This document shows positions 26,400-35,582 of a stretch of DNA of 64,000 nucleotides, piece by piece. The notes under the pieces are model-generated. The model was not told the origin of the DNA. It did no database searches and saw nothing but the letters and a program-made list of their open reading frames with translations. The stretch comes from Chitinophaga ginsengisegetis. GTDB taxonomy: Bacteria; Bacteroidota; Bacteroidia; Chitinophagales; Chitinophagaceae. Where the stretch lies: assembly GCF_900168065.1 (NCBI RefSeq), contig NZ_FUZZ01000001.1, positions 2,848,623 through 2,912,622 on the forward strand, in the 5' to 3' direction. The position numbers and the translations under genes were made by a program. The number at the start of each line of letters is the position of its first letter. The first letter of the stretch is position 1.

Positions 26400-27499
26400 G
26401 CGATGGCGTATTCGTAGATCACTTCTGCTGCGCGGCGGGAAGCATCCTTTTCTCCCAGCTTATGCCACAGCTCTGCATAGTCTTTCATCACGCGGCTTCT
26501 GGCAGCTTCATCATTCAGTAACGAGTTTAATTCCTTCAACAGGTTTTCTTCTGTGAGGTCGTGCTGAATCAATTCTTTCACTACCAGTTTATCCATCACC
26601 AGGTTTACCAGGGAGATATACTTTACTTTGATGAGATGTTTGGCGAAGAAGTACGAAATAGGATTTCCTTTATAGCACACTACTTCCGGTACTCCAAACA
26701 AAGCTGTTTCCAGTGTGGCGGTTCCGGAGGTTACCAATGCGGCTTTTGCCTGGCGTAGTAACTTATAGGTTTGTCCTTTTACCATCGACACGTTTGGATG
26801 CTGACCGGTAAGGCTTTCCAGGAAATGATCGTCCAGGCTGGGGGCCTGCGCCACTACAAACTGGTATTGCGGAAAGTGTTTCGCCATAGTGAGCATGATA
26901 GGCAGCTTTACGCTCACCTCCTGCTTACGGCTGCCCGGTAATACGGCGATCACGGGTTTATCTGATAACGGCGCATCAGCAGATTGTTCTTTGGCAGCTT
27001 TAATTACTTCCACCAAAGGATGTCCTACGTATTCCGTTTCATAATTCCATTTATGATAAAATTCGGGTTCAAACGGGAGGATGCACAACATTTTATCTAC
27101 ATACTGCCGGAGTTTTTTCACCCTGTTTTCTTTCCAGGCCCATACCTGCGGGGAAATATAATACACTATTTTAAATCCCTGTTGTTTGCCCCATTCGGCG
27201 ATGCGCATGTTAAAGCCGGGATAATCTACCAGCACCAGTACATCCGGTTTAAAGGCAGCGATATCTTTCTTACAAATTTCTATATTCTTTAAAATAGTAC
27301 GGAGGTTCATCACCACTTCCACAAAACCCATGAAGGCCAGTTCTTTGTAATGCTTTACCACCTGGGCGCCGGCGGCTTCCATCAGGTCGCCTCCCCAACT
27401 ACGTATATCCGCAGACGTATCTAACTGTCTTATTTGTTTTACAAGATTGCTGCCATGCAAATCACCTGACGCTTCTCCTGCAATAATGTAATATTTCAA
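26396..27499 (-). CDS. lpxB: Lipid-A-disaccharide synthase
   Basis: A 367-residue GT19 glycosyltransferase that joins UDP-2,3-diacylglucosamine and lipid X in lipid A synthesis at the inner membrane. The start KYYIIAGEASGDLHGSNL, the LVLVDYPGFNMRIA segment, YYISPQVWAWKENRV and VLPGSRKQEV are all diagnostic. It is the last gene of surE-(100-residue membrane protein)-lpxB, with 17 nt to its neighbour. No anomaly was seen. Confidence 0.97.
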   Translation of the reverse strand: MKYYIIAGEASGDLHGSNLVKQIRQLDTSADIRSWGGDLMEAAGAQVVKHYKELAFMGFVEVVMNLRTILKNIEICKKDIAAFKPDVLVLVDYPGFNMRIAEWGKQQGFKIVYYISPQVWAWKENRVKKLRQYVDKMLCILPFEPEFYHKWNYETEYVGHPLVEVIKAAKEQSADAPLSDKPVIAVLPGSRKQEVSVKLPIMLTMAKHFPQYQFVVAQAPSLDDHFLESLTGQHPNVSMVKGQTYKLLRQAKAALVTSGTATLETALFGVPEVVCYKGNPISYFFAKHLIKVKYISLVNLVMDKLVVKELIQHDLTEENLLKELNSLLNDEAARSRVMKDYAELWHKLGEKDASRRAAEVIYEYAIA

Positions 27500-27516
27500 T
27501 ATTCTTTGATTAAAAA

Positions 27517-27819
27517 TTATCTGATCAGTTTGAGTAATAATATGCCAATGGCATACAGCATGGTCATCAGGAAAATGCCTTTGGCAGTGATATCCAGCCG
27601 TTTTCTTGTATACAGGAAAAACACCAGTCCGTTTAGTAACAGGCAGATGCTGGTGAGCTTCGGAATCATTTGTTTATTGTCTTTCAGGATACCGAGAAAC
27701 TGTCCCAGTCCCACGTTGTTATGTGGCTTGATAACAAAAAAGTAATACAGGAAAAACGCAAACAGGGGTGTTAAAAACCCCAGTAAAATTCCTAACGGAA
27801 GATTGTCTTTTTTTAACAT
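27517..27819 (-). CDS. Small membrane protein between surE and lpxB
   Basis: A 100-residue protein with three hydrophobic segments near residues 8-29 (LGILLGFLTPLFAFFLYYFF), 52-70 and 80-98. I recognise no named family, though its position between surE and lpxB suggests a link to the envelope. It lies 31 nt after surE and 17 nt before lpxB on the same strand, so co-transcription is very likely. Confidence 0.75.
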   Translation of the reverse strand: MLKKDNLPLGILLGFLTPLFAFFLYYFFVIKPHNNVGLGQFLGILKDNKQMIPKLTSICLLLNGLVFFLYTRKRLDITAKGIFLMTMLYAIGILLLKLIR

Positions 27820-27850
27820 ACTGTAATTATGATGGCGATATAACGAATGT

Positions 27851-28627
27851 TTACAGGTCTTTCCAATCTTCTTCCAGCTTCTTTTTCAATGAATAATTTG
27901 TGAGATCAAACTGCACCGGTACAATAGAGGCGTAATTATTTTCCAGTGCCCACACATCTGTATCCTGTCCGTTATCGCGGTTTTTAAATTCTCCTGTGAG
28001 CCAGTAGTATTTTTTACCGTGCGGGTCGCGGCGTTCATCAAATTCTTCCACCCATTTGGCATCTGCCTGCCGGCTGATTTTCAGTCCCCTGAAATTCTTT
28101 TCATCCACTATCGGAATATTTACGTTGAACAGGGTACCAGGTGGCAGATCGGATTCCAGCATTCTTTTGGTAACATTGTGCGCTACTTTTTTGGGCAGCG
28201 AAAAATCAGCATCATAGCTGTATTCCAGGAACGAGAAGCCTACGGAAGGAATGCCTTCTATGGCCGCTTCCATGGCGGCCGACATGGTGCCGGAATAAAT
28301 CACGTTGATAGAATGATTGGCGCCATGATTGATACCGCTCACGCAGATATCCGGTTTACCATGCAGGATTTTATCGCGGGCCAGCTTTACACAGTCTACC
28401 GGTGTACCGGAGCACTGCCAGGCTTCTATTCCTTCAAAGATATCCACCTTTTCCAATCGCAAGGGAACACCGATGGTAATGGCGTGTCCTTTGCCCGACT
28501 GCGGACTATCCGGCGCTACCACCACTACTTTACCCAAAGGCTTCACTGCTTCTATCAGCGCCCGGATGCCCGGCGCCGTGATGCCGTCGTCGTTTGTTAC
28601 CAGTATAACCCGCTCTTGTTTTGCCAT
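27851..28627 (-). CDS. surE: 5'/3'-nucleotidase SurE
   Basis: A 258-residue phosphatase that removes phosphate from nucleoside monophosphates. The metal-binding start ILVTNDDGITAPGIRAL, the VVVAPDSPQSGKGHAIT loop, VSGINHGANHSINVIYSGTM and TLFNVNIP are all intact. The ATG at 28627 places the VTNDDG motif at the usual distance; the upstream 15 codons are not family-like. A candidate -7 element (CAAATTTA, 28652-28659 on the other strand) sits 25 nt upstream. It is the first gene of the surE-lpxB operon. Confidence 0.96.
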   Translation of the reverse strand: MAKQERVILVTNDDGITAPGIRALIEAVKPLGKVVVVAPDSPQSGKGHAITIGVPLRLEKVDIFEGIEAWQCSGTPVDCVKLARDKILHGKPDICVSGINHGANHSINVIYSGTMSAAMEAAIEGIPSVGFSFLEYSYDADFSLPKKVAHNVTKRMLESDLPPGTLFNVNIPIVDEKNFRGLKISRQADAKWVEEFDERRDPHGKKYYWLTGEFKNRDNGQDTDVWALENNYASIVPVQFDLTNYSLKKKLEEDWKDL

Positions 28628-28711
28628 AGTTCGCCTTTTTTCTTTGCTCAACAAATTTAAGCTCTCTGCCAAACATTTCGCTTTAAAAGAATGTGAAATA
28701 TATGGATATTT

Positions 28712-29488
28712 CTACAGATCGGATTTTAATATTTTCCTGAAAACCAGGTAGATGCCCAATGCGATATAGGCTATCATGGCTGTTACATACACATAGGCTT
28801 CGTACTGATCGCCGGTGGATACCATTTTACCCACCAGTGGAAATGGCAGCAGTTCGTCGCCGCTCTGCAGCGGCAGCAGGCCGCCAATAGCTCCGGCATT
28901 TCTTTTTACGATAAACGACAACAGCTGATCCAGCATCATATTGTACGCCACAAAAAGCACGATGGCCAGCCCGGCCCGTTTCACCAACACACCTATCAGC
29001 AGGGCGATGGTAAGCATCACATTAAACTGCAGGAAGTAGTACAGCATGTAATGATATCCTTCCAGGCTGAAGGGTTTGTTGCCATAAATGATTCCCACCA
29101 GGGCGCCGCTGATAGTGGCCACCACCAATGTAAGCACGGAAATAGCCACCAGCCAGAATAATTTGGCGTATACAAACTGGCGTCTTTCCCAGCCGTCGAT
29201 TACGTTCTGGCGGTTGGTACGGTACGTATATTCATTGGTGACCAGGATGATCAGGAGTAGTCCGAACAACGCAGAGATATAGCTGTTCAGCGAAGCCATT
29301 GTGAGCCATACATCCGGGAAGCTGAAGGGGTTGCCAAGCATTTTGCTTATCTGTTCCATGTTTCCGCTGAGTTTGTCGGCCACCATGAAATTGCCTGCGG
29401 GAATAATCACCAGCGCCAGCAGGAGCATTACCCAAAAGGTGCGGTAGTTCCTTACTTTGAGCCATTCGGTATAGATGATCTGTTTCAT
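28712..29488 (-). CDS. ABC-2 type transporter permease
   Basis: A 258-residue membrane protein with about six hydrophobic segments. It begins with the cytoplasmic YTEWLKVRNYRTFW element typical of ABC-2 permeases, and carries VTNEYTYRTNRQNVIDGWERRQF between helices 2 and 3. The ATG overlaps the stop of the ATP-binding gene by 4 nt, so the two are translationally coupled. The substrate is unknown; such pairs export drugs, lipids or peptides, and the permease resembles the ABC-2 proteins of bacitracin-type exporters. Confidence 0.88.
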   Translation of the reverse strand: MKQIIYTEWLKVRNYRTFWVMLLLALVIIPAGNFMVADKLSGNMEQISKMLGNPFSFPDVWLTMASLNSYISALFGLLLIILVTNEYTYRTNRQNVIDGWERRQFVYAKLFWLVAISVLTLVVATISGALVGIIYGNKPFSLEGYHYMLYYFLQFNVMLTIALLIGVLVKRAGLAIVLFVAYNMMLDQLLSFIVKRNAGAIGGLLPLQSGDELLPFPLVGKMVSTGDQYEAYVYVTAMIAYIALGIYLVFRKILKSDL

Positions 29489-30381
29489 GATGCGGCGATA
29501 TTGGTGATTTCCAGGAATGCGGTTTCGAGACTTTTCTTACGGAGTTGCAGGTAGCTGAGCCAGATGCCCTGCTGGGCACAGTAACTGTTGATGGCCGCCG
29601 CATCGGGAGATTCAGCGAAAAAAGCCCTCACGATGTTGCCCTGTATTTCGGCGCCGGTGCAACCGGGATACCGGAGCATGGCCGCCTGTAACTGCGTGTT
29701 GTCTGCTGCGGAGAGTTCCACAAAATCGTTGCGACTGATCACCGTGTGTACCGGGCCTGACAGCAATAACTGCCCGCTTCTCAAAATAGCCACATGTGTA
29801 CATACCTTTTCCACTTCATCGAGCAGGTGGCTGGCGAGGATAATGGTTTTGCCGCTGTCTGCCAGTTTACGCACCAGCTCCCGCACTTCCGCGATACCGG
29901 AGGGATCGAGGCCATTGGTAGGCTCGTCCAGGATGAGTACATCGGGGTCGCCGAGTAAAACGGCGGCAATGGCCAGCCGTTGCTTCATGCCAAGTGAATA
30001 CGTTTTAAAGGCCGAGTGCTGGCGTTGTGTGAGGCCACAGATCTCCAGTACTCTTGCGATGTCATCTTTCCCGCGCTGTTTGATAGCAGCGGAGATTTCC
30101 AGGTTTTTGTATGCGCTGAGATAATGATAGAAGTTGGGCGTTTCCAGCAAAGTACCTATTTGCCGGCGTTCCGCGGCGGAAGGCGCTTTATCAAAAAGGG
30201 TGAAGCTGCCGGTATCTGCTTTGAGTACATCGGTAACAATGCCGAGCAGGGTTGTTTTGCCGCTGCCGTTGGGCCCCAATACGCCGAACACGCTACCGGC
30301 CGGCACATCAAAGGAAACACCTGACAATGCCTGCACCGTTCCGTATTTTTTGGAAATGTTTTGTAAGGATAGAATTGGCAC
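29485..30381 (-). CDS. ABC transporter ATP-binding protein
   Basis: A 298-residue ABC ATPase. The Walker A (GPNGSGKTTLLG, near residue 35), signature (YSLGMKQRLAIAAVL, near 125), Walker B with catalytic Glu (DVLILDEPTNGLDP) and the switch His (ILASHLLDEVE) are all present, so it should hydrolyse ATP. A C-terminal domain of about 80 residues follows, as in drug- and antibiotic-exporter ATPases. It overlaps the permease gene by 4 nt. Confidence 0.93.
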   Translation of the reverse strand: MPILSLQNISKKYGTVQALSGVSFDVPAGSVFGVLGPNGSGKTTLLGIVTDVLKADTGSFTLFDKAPSAAERRQIGTLLETPNFYHYLSAYKNLEISAAIKQRGKDDIARVLEICGLTQRQHSAFKTYSLGMKQRLAIAAVLLGDPDVLILDEPTNGLDPSGIAEVRELVRKLADSGKTIILASHLLDEVEKVCTHVAILRSGQLLLSGPVHTVISRNDFVELSAADNTQLQAAMLRYPGCTGAEIQGNIVRAFFAESPDAAAINSYCAQQGIWLSYLQLRKKSLETAFLEITNIAAS

Positions 30382-30478
30382 GGGAGTAAATCTAAAGGAT
30401 GAAAATAAAAAGGGAAATGCAGCGAATGATCTTATGGCTAATCTTCACTACATTTCCCATACATTAAAATAACAGTTT

Positions 30479-32878
30479 CTAATTTCGTACGGGTTTGCCC
30501 GTTTTAATCACGCTTTGTAAGCGTTCCAGCGTTTTGCGTTCACCGCATAAACTCAGGAAGGCTTCCCTTTCGAGATCCAGCAGGTATTGTTCGCTTACAA
30601 AGGATGCTTCTGTAAGATCGCCACCGCACATCACATAAGCGAGTTTATTTGCAACTTTCTGATCATGTTCTGAAATATAGTTACCAAACTTCATGGCGTA
30701 TACGCCTGCCAGTAAGGCACCCAGTGCGCCGCGACCCATCACTTTGATATCTGTTCTTTCCACGGGGCGGGTATATCCTTCGTCGGCCAATGCTATTACG
30801 CTGCGTTTGGCATCAGCAATAAGGCGGCTGAGGTTCATGGTAATTTCGTCATGTCCTTTCTTCAGCACGCCCATATCAAATCCTTCAAAGCCGGAGGTGG
30901 CCACTTTTGCGGTGGCTACGGTCATGAAGAAATCTTTCAGGGGTTCTTCCTCGATGCGGCCTTCCTTGTATTCCAGGCTGGCGCGGAGCGTCATTTCTTT
31001 GGTACCGCCGCCGCCGGGGATAAGCCCTACGCCCAGTTCCACCAGCCCGATATATGTTTCGGCTGCTGCCTGTACTTTATCGGCGTGTAAACACATTTCG
31101 CAGCCACCACCCAATGTGAGGGCGTGTGGCGCTACCACTACGGGTACCGATGAATAACGCAGGCGCATGGTGCTGCGCTGGAAAAGGCGTACTGCCATGT
31201 CCAGCTCATCAAACTCCTGTTCTGCTGCGAGCATGAAAATCATACCCACGTTGGCGCCTGCGGAAAAGTTGGTGCCTTCGTTGCCTACTACCAGTCCGCG
31301 GAAGTCTTTTTCAGCGCGGTCTATCGCCTTATTCAATCCTTCCAGCACTTCTCCGCCGATTGTATTCATTTTTGTTTTCCAGTCGAAACACACCACGCCG
31401 TCGCCGATATCAATCAGGTTGCAGGCGCTGTTTTTCCAGACTACATTATTGGAGAAGTTTTCCAGGATAATGAACTGTCCTTCTCCTGGTAATGGTTTGT
31501 AGGTTTGGGTACTTACGTCGTAATATAATTTCTTGCCGTTGTCTACTTTGTAGAAGCTGGTGATACCTTTTGCCAGCATATCTTTTACCCATTGGGCAAC
31601 GGTGAGTCCTTTTTCTTCGATGAGTTTTACGGATGCTTCCACGCCGAGCAGGTCCCACGTTTCAAACGGCCCGATTTCCCATCCGAAGCCGGCTTTCATG
31701 GCGTCGTCTACTTTATATAAGTCGTCTGCTATTTCAGGAATGCGGTGCGATACGTAGGAGAAGAGGAATGCGTGGAATTGTTTGTAGAATTCGCCGGCCT
31801 TGTCGGAAGCTCCTGCCAGCGCTTTGATGCGTTGTTTCAGGTCTTCGATAGGTTTGGCTGCATCTATACTTGCAAACTTCGCTCTTTGTTTGGGTCCGTA
31901 TTCCATTGACTGCAGGTTCAGCGTAAGGATTTCCTTGCTGCCGCCGTCTCCTTTGGTTTTCTTGTAGAAGCCCTGCCCGGTTTTATCGCCGAGCCAGTTG
32001 TTTTCCACCACTTTCTGGAGGAAGGGAGGTATTTTAAAGATGCCGATGGCTTCGTCCTGCGGGCAGTTTTCCATGACGCCTTTGGCTACTTTCACCAGGG
32101 TATCTATCCCTACCACATCGGCGGTACGGAAGGTAGCTGATTTAGGGCGGCCGATTACGGGACCGGTGAGTGCATCAATTTCGTCGATGCCCAGGCCCAT
32201 TTCCTGCATGATGTGAAAGATGGCCATGATAGAGAACACGCCTACCCTGTTGGCAATAAATGCCGGGGTATCTTTACACAATACGGTTGTTTTGCCGAGG
32301 AAAAGATCGCCGTAGTGCATGAGAAAATCGATGACGGCGGGATCTGTATGTGGTGTTGGAATTATTTCGAGTAAACGGAGATAGCGGGGCGGGTTAAAGA
32401 AGTGGGTACCGCAGAAGTGTTTCTGAAAATCTTCGCTGCGGCCTTCAGTCATGAGGTGGATCGGGATGCCGGAGGTGTTGGAGGTGATGAGTGTTCCGGG
32501 TTTCCGGAATTGTTCCACCTGCGTAAACACGCTTTTCTTCACATCCAGGTTTTCCACTACTACTTCAATGATCCAGTCCACATCCGCGAGGCGTTTCATA
32601 TCATCCGTAAAGTTGCCTGTTTTAATGCGTTTGATCACATCTTTGGTAAAAACGGGCGATGGGTTGGATTTTATGGCGGCCTGCAGCGCATCGTTCACAA
32701 TCCGGTTTTTCACAGCGGGACTATCCAGTGGCAGGTTCTTTTTCTTTTCTGCCTCATTGAGTTCCTTTGGCGCTATGTCCAGCAGTAAAACCTGTACGCC
32801 TATTCCTGCAAAATGACAGGCAATCCTTGATCCCATTACCCCCGAACCTAAAACGGCTACTTTGTTGATGTGTCTCAT
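30479..32878 (-). CDS. 3-hydroxyacyl-CoA dehydrogenase / enoyl-CoA hydratase fusion
   Basis: A 799-residue fatty-acid beta-oxidation enzyme. The N-terminal half is the NAD-binding dehydrogenase (VAVLGSGVMGSRIACHFAGI at residues 8-27, then CGTHFFNPPRYLRLLEI and DTPAFIANRVGV). The C-terminal half is a crotonase-like hydratase (VVGNEGTNFSAGANVGMIF, ALTLGGGCEMCLHADKV, LGVGLIPGGGGTKEM). This dehydrogenase-first order is opposite to E. coli FadB. In related genomes the thiolase gene often follows; here the gene stands alone. It has no obvious -7 promoter match upstream. Confidence 0.94.
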   Translation of the reverse strand: MRHINKVAVLGSGVMGSRIACHFAGIGVQVLLLDIAPKELNEAEKKKNLPLDSPAVKNRIVNDALQAAIKSNPSPVFTKDVIKRIKTGNFTDDMKRLADVDWIIEVVVENLDVKKSVFTQVEQFRKPGTLITSNTSGIPIHLMTEGRSEDFQKHFCGTHFFNPPRYLRLLEIIPTPHTDPAVIDFLMHYGDLFLGKTTVLCKDTPAFIANRVGVFSIMAIFHIMQEMGLGIDEIDALTGPVIGRPKSATFRTADVVGIDTLVKVAKGVMENCPQDEAIGIFKIPPFLQKVVENNWLGDKTGQGFYKKTKGDGGSKEILTLNLQSMEYGPKQRAKFASIDAAKPIEDLKQRIKALAGASDKAGEFYKQFHAFLFSYVSHRIPEIADDLYKVDDAMKAGFGWEIGPFETWDLLGVEASVKLIEEKGLTVAQWVKDMLAKGITSFYKVDNGKKLYYDVSTQTYKPLPGEGQFIILENFSNNVVWKNSACNLIDIGDGVVCFDWKTKMNTIGGEVLEGLNKAIDRAEKDFRGLVVGNEGTNFSAGANVGMIFMLAAEQEFDELDMAVRLFQRSTMRLRYSSVPVVVAPHALTLGGGCEMCLHADKVQAAAETYIGLVELGVGLIPGGGGTKEMTLRASLEYKEGRIEEEPLKDFFMTVATAKVATSGFEGFDMGVLKKGHDEITMNLSRLIADAKRSVIALADEGYTRPVERTDIKVMGRGALGALLAGVYAMKFGNYISEHDQKVANKLAYVMCGGDLTEASFVSEQYLLDLEREAFLSLCGERKTLERLQSVIKTGKPVRN

Positions 32879-33105
32879 TGCTTTGGCTTTTAGCTGTCAG
32901 CTTTTTATTCATTACGCGGAGCTTCCAGCATTTGTAACTTAAATTTACCGATCCTTGAATTTAGCATTTTTTGGAGTTCCATCATCAGGGGGCACACGAT
33001 TTCTGTAATACTTTTTTGTAAAGAGAGATAAAATTGGCTGGAGCTTAACAATTTGGGGATATTTCAGATGCAGCCAGATAAACATATATTAATCTACATA
33101 TAAAA

Positions 33106-33137
33106 ATAAAGCCGATACAAAATTGTATCGGCTTTAT
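33106..33137 (-). terminator. Terminator of metG
   Basis: A 15-bp perfect stem (ataaagccgatacaa / ttgtatcggctttat) has a 2-nt loop and T-rich sequence following on the minus strand. It is 170 nt past the metG stop, so the 11-nt array lies inside the metG transcript. Confidence 0.8.
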
Positions 33138-33154
33138 AAAGTGTTCTGAATGGT

Positions 33155-33286
33155 TTCGCACCTGCCTCCTATCCGCTGTACACCTGCTTCGCACCTGCTT
33201 TACATATGCTTTGCACATGCTTTACACACGGAGTATCCGTGGAGTGTACATGGAGGTGACGTGGAGGGGATGTGGACTTGATCTGG
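33155..33286. repeat. Array of twelve 11-nt units in the metG 3' UTR
   Basis: Twelve consecutive 11-nt units keep one register without any gap. On the plus strand the first six (33155-33220) follow TTTRCACMTGC (ttcgcacctgc, ctcctatccgc, tgtacacctgc, ttcgcacctgc, tttacatatgc, tttgcacatgc). A transition unit at 33221 follows, then five units of the form AGNNNACRTGG (agtatccgtgg, agtgtacatgg, aggtgacgtgg, aggggatgtgg, acttgatctgg). The last three bases are TGC/CGC or TGG/CGG throughout. No ORF spans the array convincingly. Confidence 0.8.
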
Positions 33287-33308
33287 AAACCCTCTACCCT
33301 GGCTGGTT

Positions 33309-35447
33309 TCAGCTCACTCCGCTACCCGGCGTTATCGCCTCCGCAGGGTTTACGAAAACGAGCTTACCCTTGTCTTCCGCCATGAGGATCATGCCCTGGC
33401 TTTCGATTCCGCGCATTTTGCGGGGGGCCAGGTTGGCCACCAGTGTTACCTGTTTGCCTACAATGTCTTCCGGGTTGAAGTGCATAGCGATACCGGAAAC
33501 GACGGTACGTTGTTCAGTACCTATGTCTACCAGCAGTTTCAGTAATTTATCGGCTTTGGCTACTTTTTCCGCCTGCAGGATGGTGCCTACGCGCAGGTCC
33601 AGTTTAGCGAAATCGTCGTATTGAATTTCAGGTTTTGCAGGAGCGGGCGGGGCTTCTTCCACGGCGGGCGCAGCTGCCGCGGCGGCATCCATCGCCTGTT
33701 TTAAGCCTGCATGGAGTTTTTCCACCTGGGCAGTTACCTGCTCATTTTCCACCTGTTTGAACAGCAACTCCGGCGGACGCAGGGAATAACCTACGTTCAC
33801 CAGTTTATCGCTACCGGCGTTTTCCCAATCCAGCATACGGTCCACCACTTTGAGCATGTGGCAGATCTTTTTAGCCGTAAACGGCAGAAACGGGTGGGAG
33901 AAGATCGCCAGGTTGGCCGTCATCTGCAATGCGATGTGCAGGCAAATATCGATCCGGCCCTGTAAAAAGGCGATGTCCTTTTCTTCGTACTGCGGGTATT
34001 TGGCGTGCTGTTCTCCATTCTTCAGCTTTTCGAGCACACTGGCCAGGATCCAGGGTTCATTCTTCTGGAGGTATTGATTGCCTTTCCGGGCAAATTCAAT
34101 CACTTCAGACAATGCTTCCCGGAAGCGGTATGTTTCGAGGCTGGTTTCAATCTTCTCTTTTGCAAGGCCGAACTCTTTCAGTATTTCGGTGTCGCCGTCG
34201 TTCATGAACTCAGGATGCAGCGGGGGTACTTTTCCACCGCACAGCTTATGCATGAGCACCATCGCGCGGTTTACAAAGTTACCGAAAACGGCCACCAGCT
34301 CGCTGTTATTACGATCCTGGAAATCTTTCCAGGTGAAGTCGTTGTCTTTTGTTTCCGGCGCGGTAGCGCAGAGTACATAACGGAGTACATCCTGCTGATC
34401 AGGGAAGTCCTCGATATAATCGTTTACCCACACGGCCCAGTTACGGGAAGTGGATACTTTTTCGCCTTCTATATTCAGGAATTCGTTGGCAGGTACGTTG
34501 TCCGGCAATACAAATCCGCCGTGTGCCTTCAGCATGGCCGGGAAGATGATACAGTGGAAAACGATGTTATCCTTACCGATGAAGTGCACCAGTTTGGTAT
34601 CGTCTTTACACCAGTAGTCTGCCCAGTTGTCGGTCAGTTCCTTTGTAGCGGAGATATAACCGATGGGTGCGTCGAACCATACGTACAATACTTTGCCTTC
34701 TGCATCAGGCAGCGGTACTTTGATACCCCAGTTGCTGTCGCGGGTCATGGCGCGGCTTTGCAGGCCACTATCCAGCCAGCTTTTGCACTGACCGTATACG
34801 TTGTTCTTCCACTCTTTATGACCATCAATGATATATTCTTTCAGCCACGGTTCGTAGTTCTGCAGCGGCATGTACCAGTGTTTGGTTTTCTTTTTCACCA
34901 GTGGTGCATTGCTCAGTGCGGAATGCGGGTTGATCAGTTCATCGGGGCTCAGGGTTCTGCCACAGCGTTCGCATTGGTCGCCATAGGCTTTATCGTTGCC
35001 ACAGTTAGGACAGGTGCCGATAATATACCTGTCTGCCAGGAACATTTCTTTCTCCGGATCAAAAAACTGTTCGCTTTCTTTTTCTTCAAACAGGCCATCG
35101 TTATACATCTTCAGGAAAAAGTCCTGCGAGGTTTGGTGGTGTATGGGAGCGCTGGTGCGGGCAAAAATATCGAAAGAGATGCCCATTGCAGCAAAGCTGT
35201 CGCCGATGATCTTATGGTATTTATCTACCACATCCTGCGGGCTCACGCCTTCCTTCATTGCTTTGATGGTGATAGGAACACCGTGTTCATCTGTGCCGCA
35301 AACAAATTTTACATCTGCCTTTTTTGCACGTAAATAACGTACATAAATATCTGCAGGCAGGTAGCAGCCGGCGAGGTGTCCGATGTGCACCGGGCCATTG
35401 GCATACGGTAATGCCGCAGTTATTAAATATCTATTAAATTTTGCCAT
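33309..35447 (-). CDS. metG: Methionine--tRNA ligase
   Basis: A 712-residue class I synthetase. It has the HIGH-type motif ([13 protein letters not shown], residues 15-27), a zinc-knuckle Cys set ([18 protein letters not shown]), a KMSKS-position motif that reads KVSTSRN, an anticodon-binding helical domain and a C-terminal tRNA-binding domain ([17 protein letters not shown]). A low-complexity Ala/Pro linker joins the last two. The KVSTS variant is, from memory, usual in related phyla. Upstream, CAAAGGTA (35562-35569 on the opposite strand) could be its -7 element. The 3' UTR carries the 11-nt array. Confidence 0.97.
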   Translation of the reverse strand: MAKFNRYLITAALPYANGPVHIGHLAGCYLPADIYVRYLRAKKADVKFVCGTDEHGVPITIKAMKEGVSPQDVVDKYHKIIGDSFAAMGISFDIFARTSAPIHHQTSQDFFLKMYNDGLFEEKESEQFFDPEKEMFLADRYIIGTCPNCGNDKAYGDQCERCGRTLSPDELINPHSALSNAPLVKKKTKHWYMPLQNYEPWLKEYIIDGHKEWKNNVYGQCKSWLDSGLQSRAMTRDSNWGIKVPLPDAEGKVLYVWFDAPIGYISATKELTDNWADYWCKDDTKLVHFIGKDNIVFHCIIFPAMLKAHGGFVLPDNVPANEFLNIEGEKVSTSRNWAVWVNDYIEDFPDQQDVLRYVLCATAPETKDNDFTWKDFQDRNNSELVAVFGNFVNRAMVLMHKLCGGKVPPLHPEFMNDGDTEILKEFGLAKEKIETSLETYRFREALSEVIEFARKGNQYLQKNEPWILASVLEKLKNGEQHAKYPQYEEKDIAFLQGRIDICLHIALQMTANLAIFSHPFLPFTAKKICHMLKVVDRMLDWENAGSDKLVNVGYSLRPPELLFKQVENEQVTAQVEKLHAGLKQAMDAAAAAAPAVEEAPPAPAKPEIQYDDFAKLDLRVGTILQAEKVAKADKLLKLLVDIGTEQRTVVSGIAMHFNPEDIVGKQVTLVANLAPRKMRGIESQGMILMAEDKGKLVFVNPAEAITPGSGVS

Positions 35448-35582
35448 ATTCTCTTAAAGAATGCTTAAATAAACTTTAAATCAGTGATTGTTTTTGGAAT
35501 CACCATAACAATTTATCACCTTAGTCAGCGAATAAAGAATGAATTTACGCTAACTAATCTGCAAAGGTAAACAAAAGGAACA

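Larger units (their letters stand above)
32879..33308. other. Intergenic region between metG and the FadB-like gene
   Basis: The metG side (33106-33308) holds the metG 3' UTR with the 11-nt array and a terminator hairpin, described separately. The FadB-like side (32879-33105) is AT-rich. I see no gene, no -7 consensus and no repeat in that half. Confidence 0.6.

Noticed and set aside
33155..33286. Possible CRISPR array
   Set aside because: The units are only 11 nt, contiguous and degenerate, with no spacers, and no cas gene is in the window.
33211..33624. Small ORF on the plus strand starting in the 11-nt array
   Set aside because: Most of it runs antisense to the metG C-terminal domain, and the array cannot code a repeat since 11 is not a multiple of 3.
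34005..35333. Long open frame opposite metG
   Set aside because: metG is unmistakable on the other strand with all motifs, and the antisense translation looks like no known protein.
35000..35447. Inactivated KMSKS motif in metG
   Set aside because: KVSTSRN at that position is, from memory, the normal variant in this and some other phyla, so it is not a defect.
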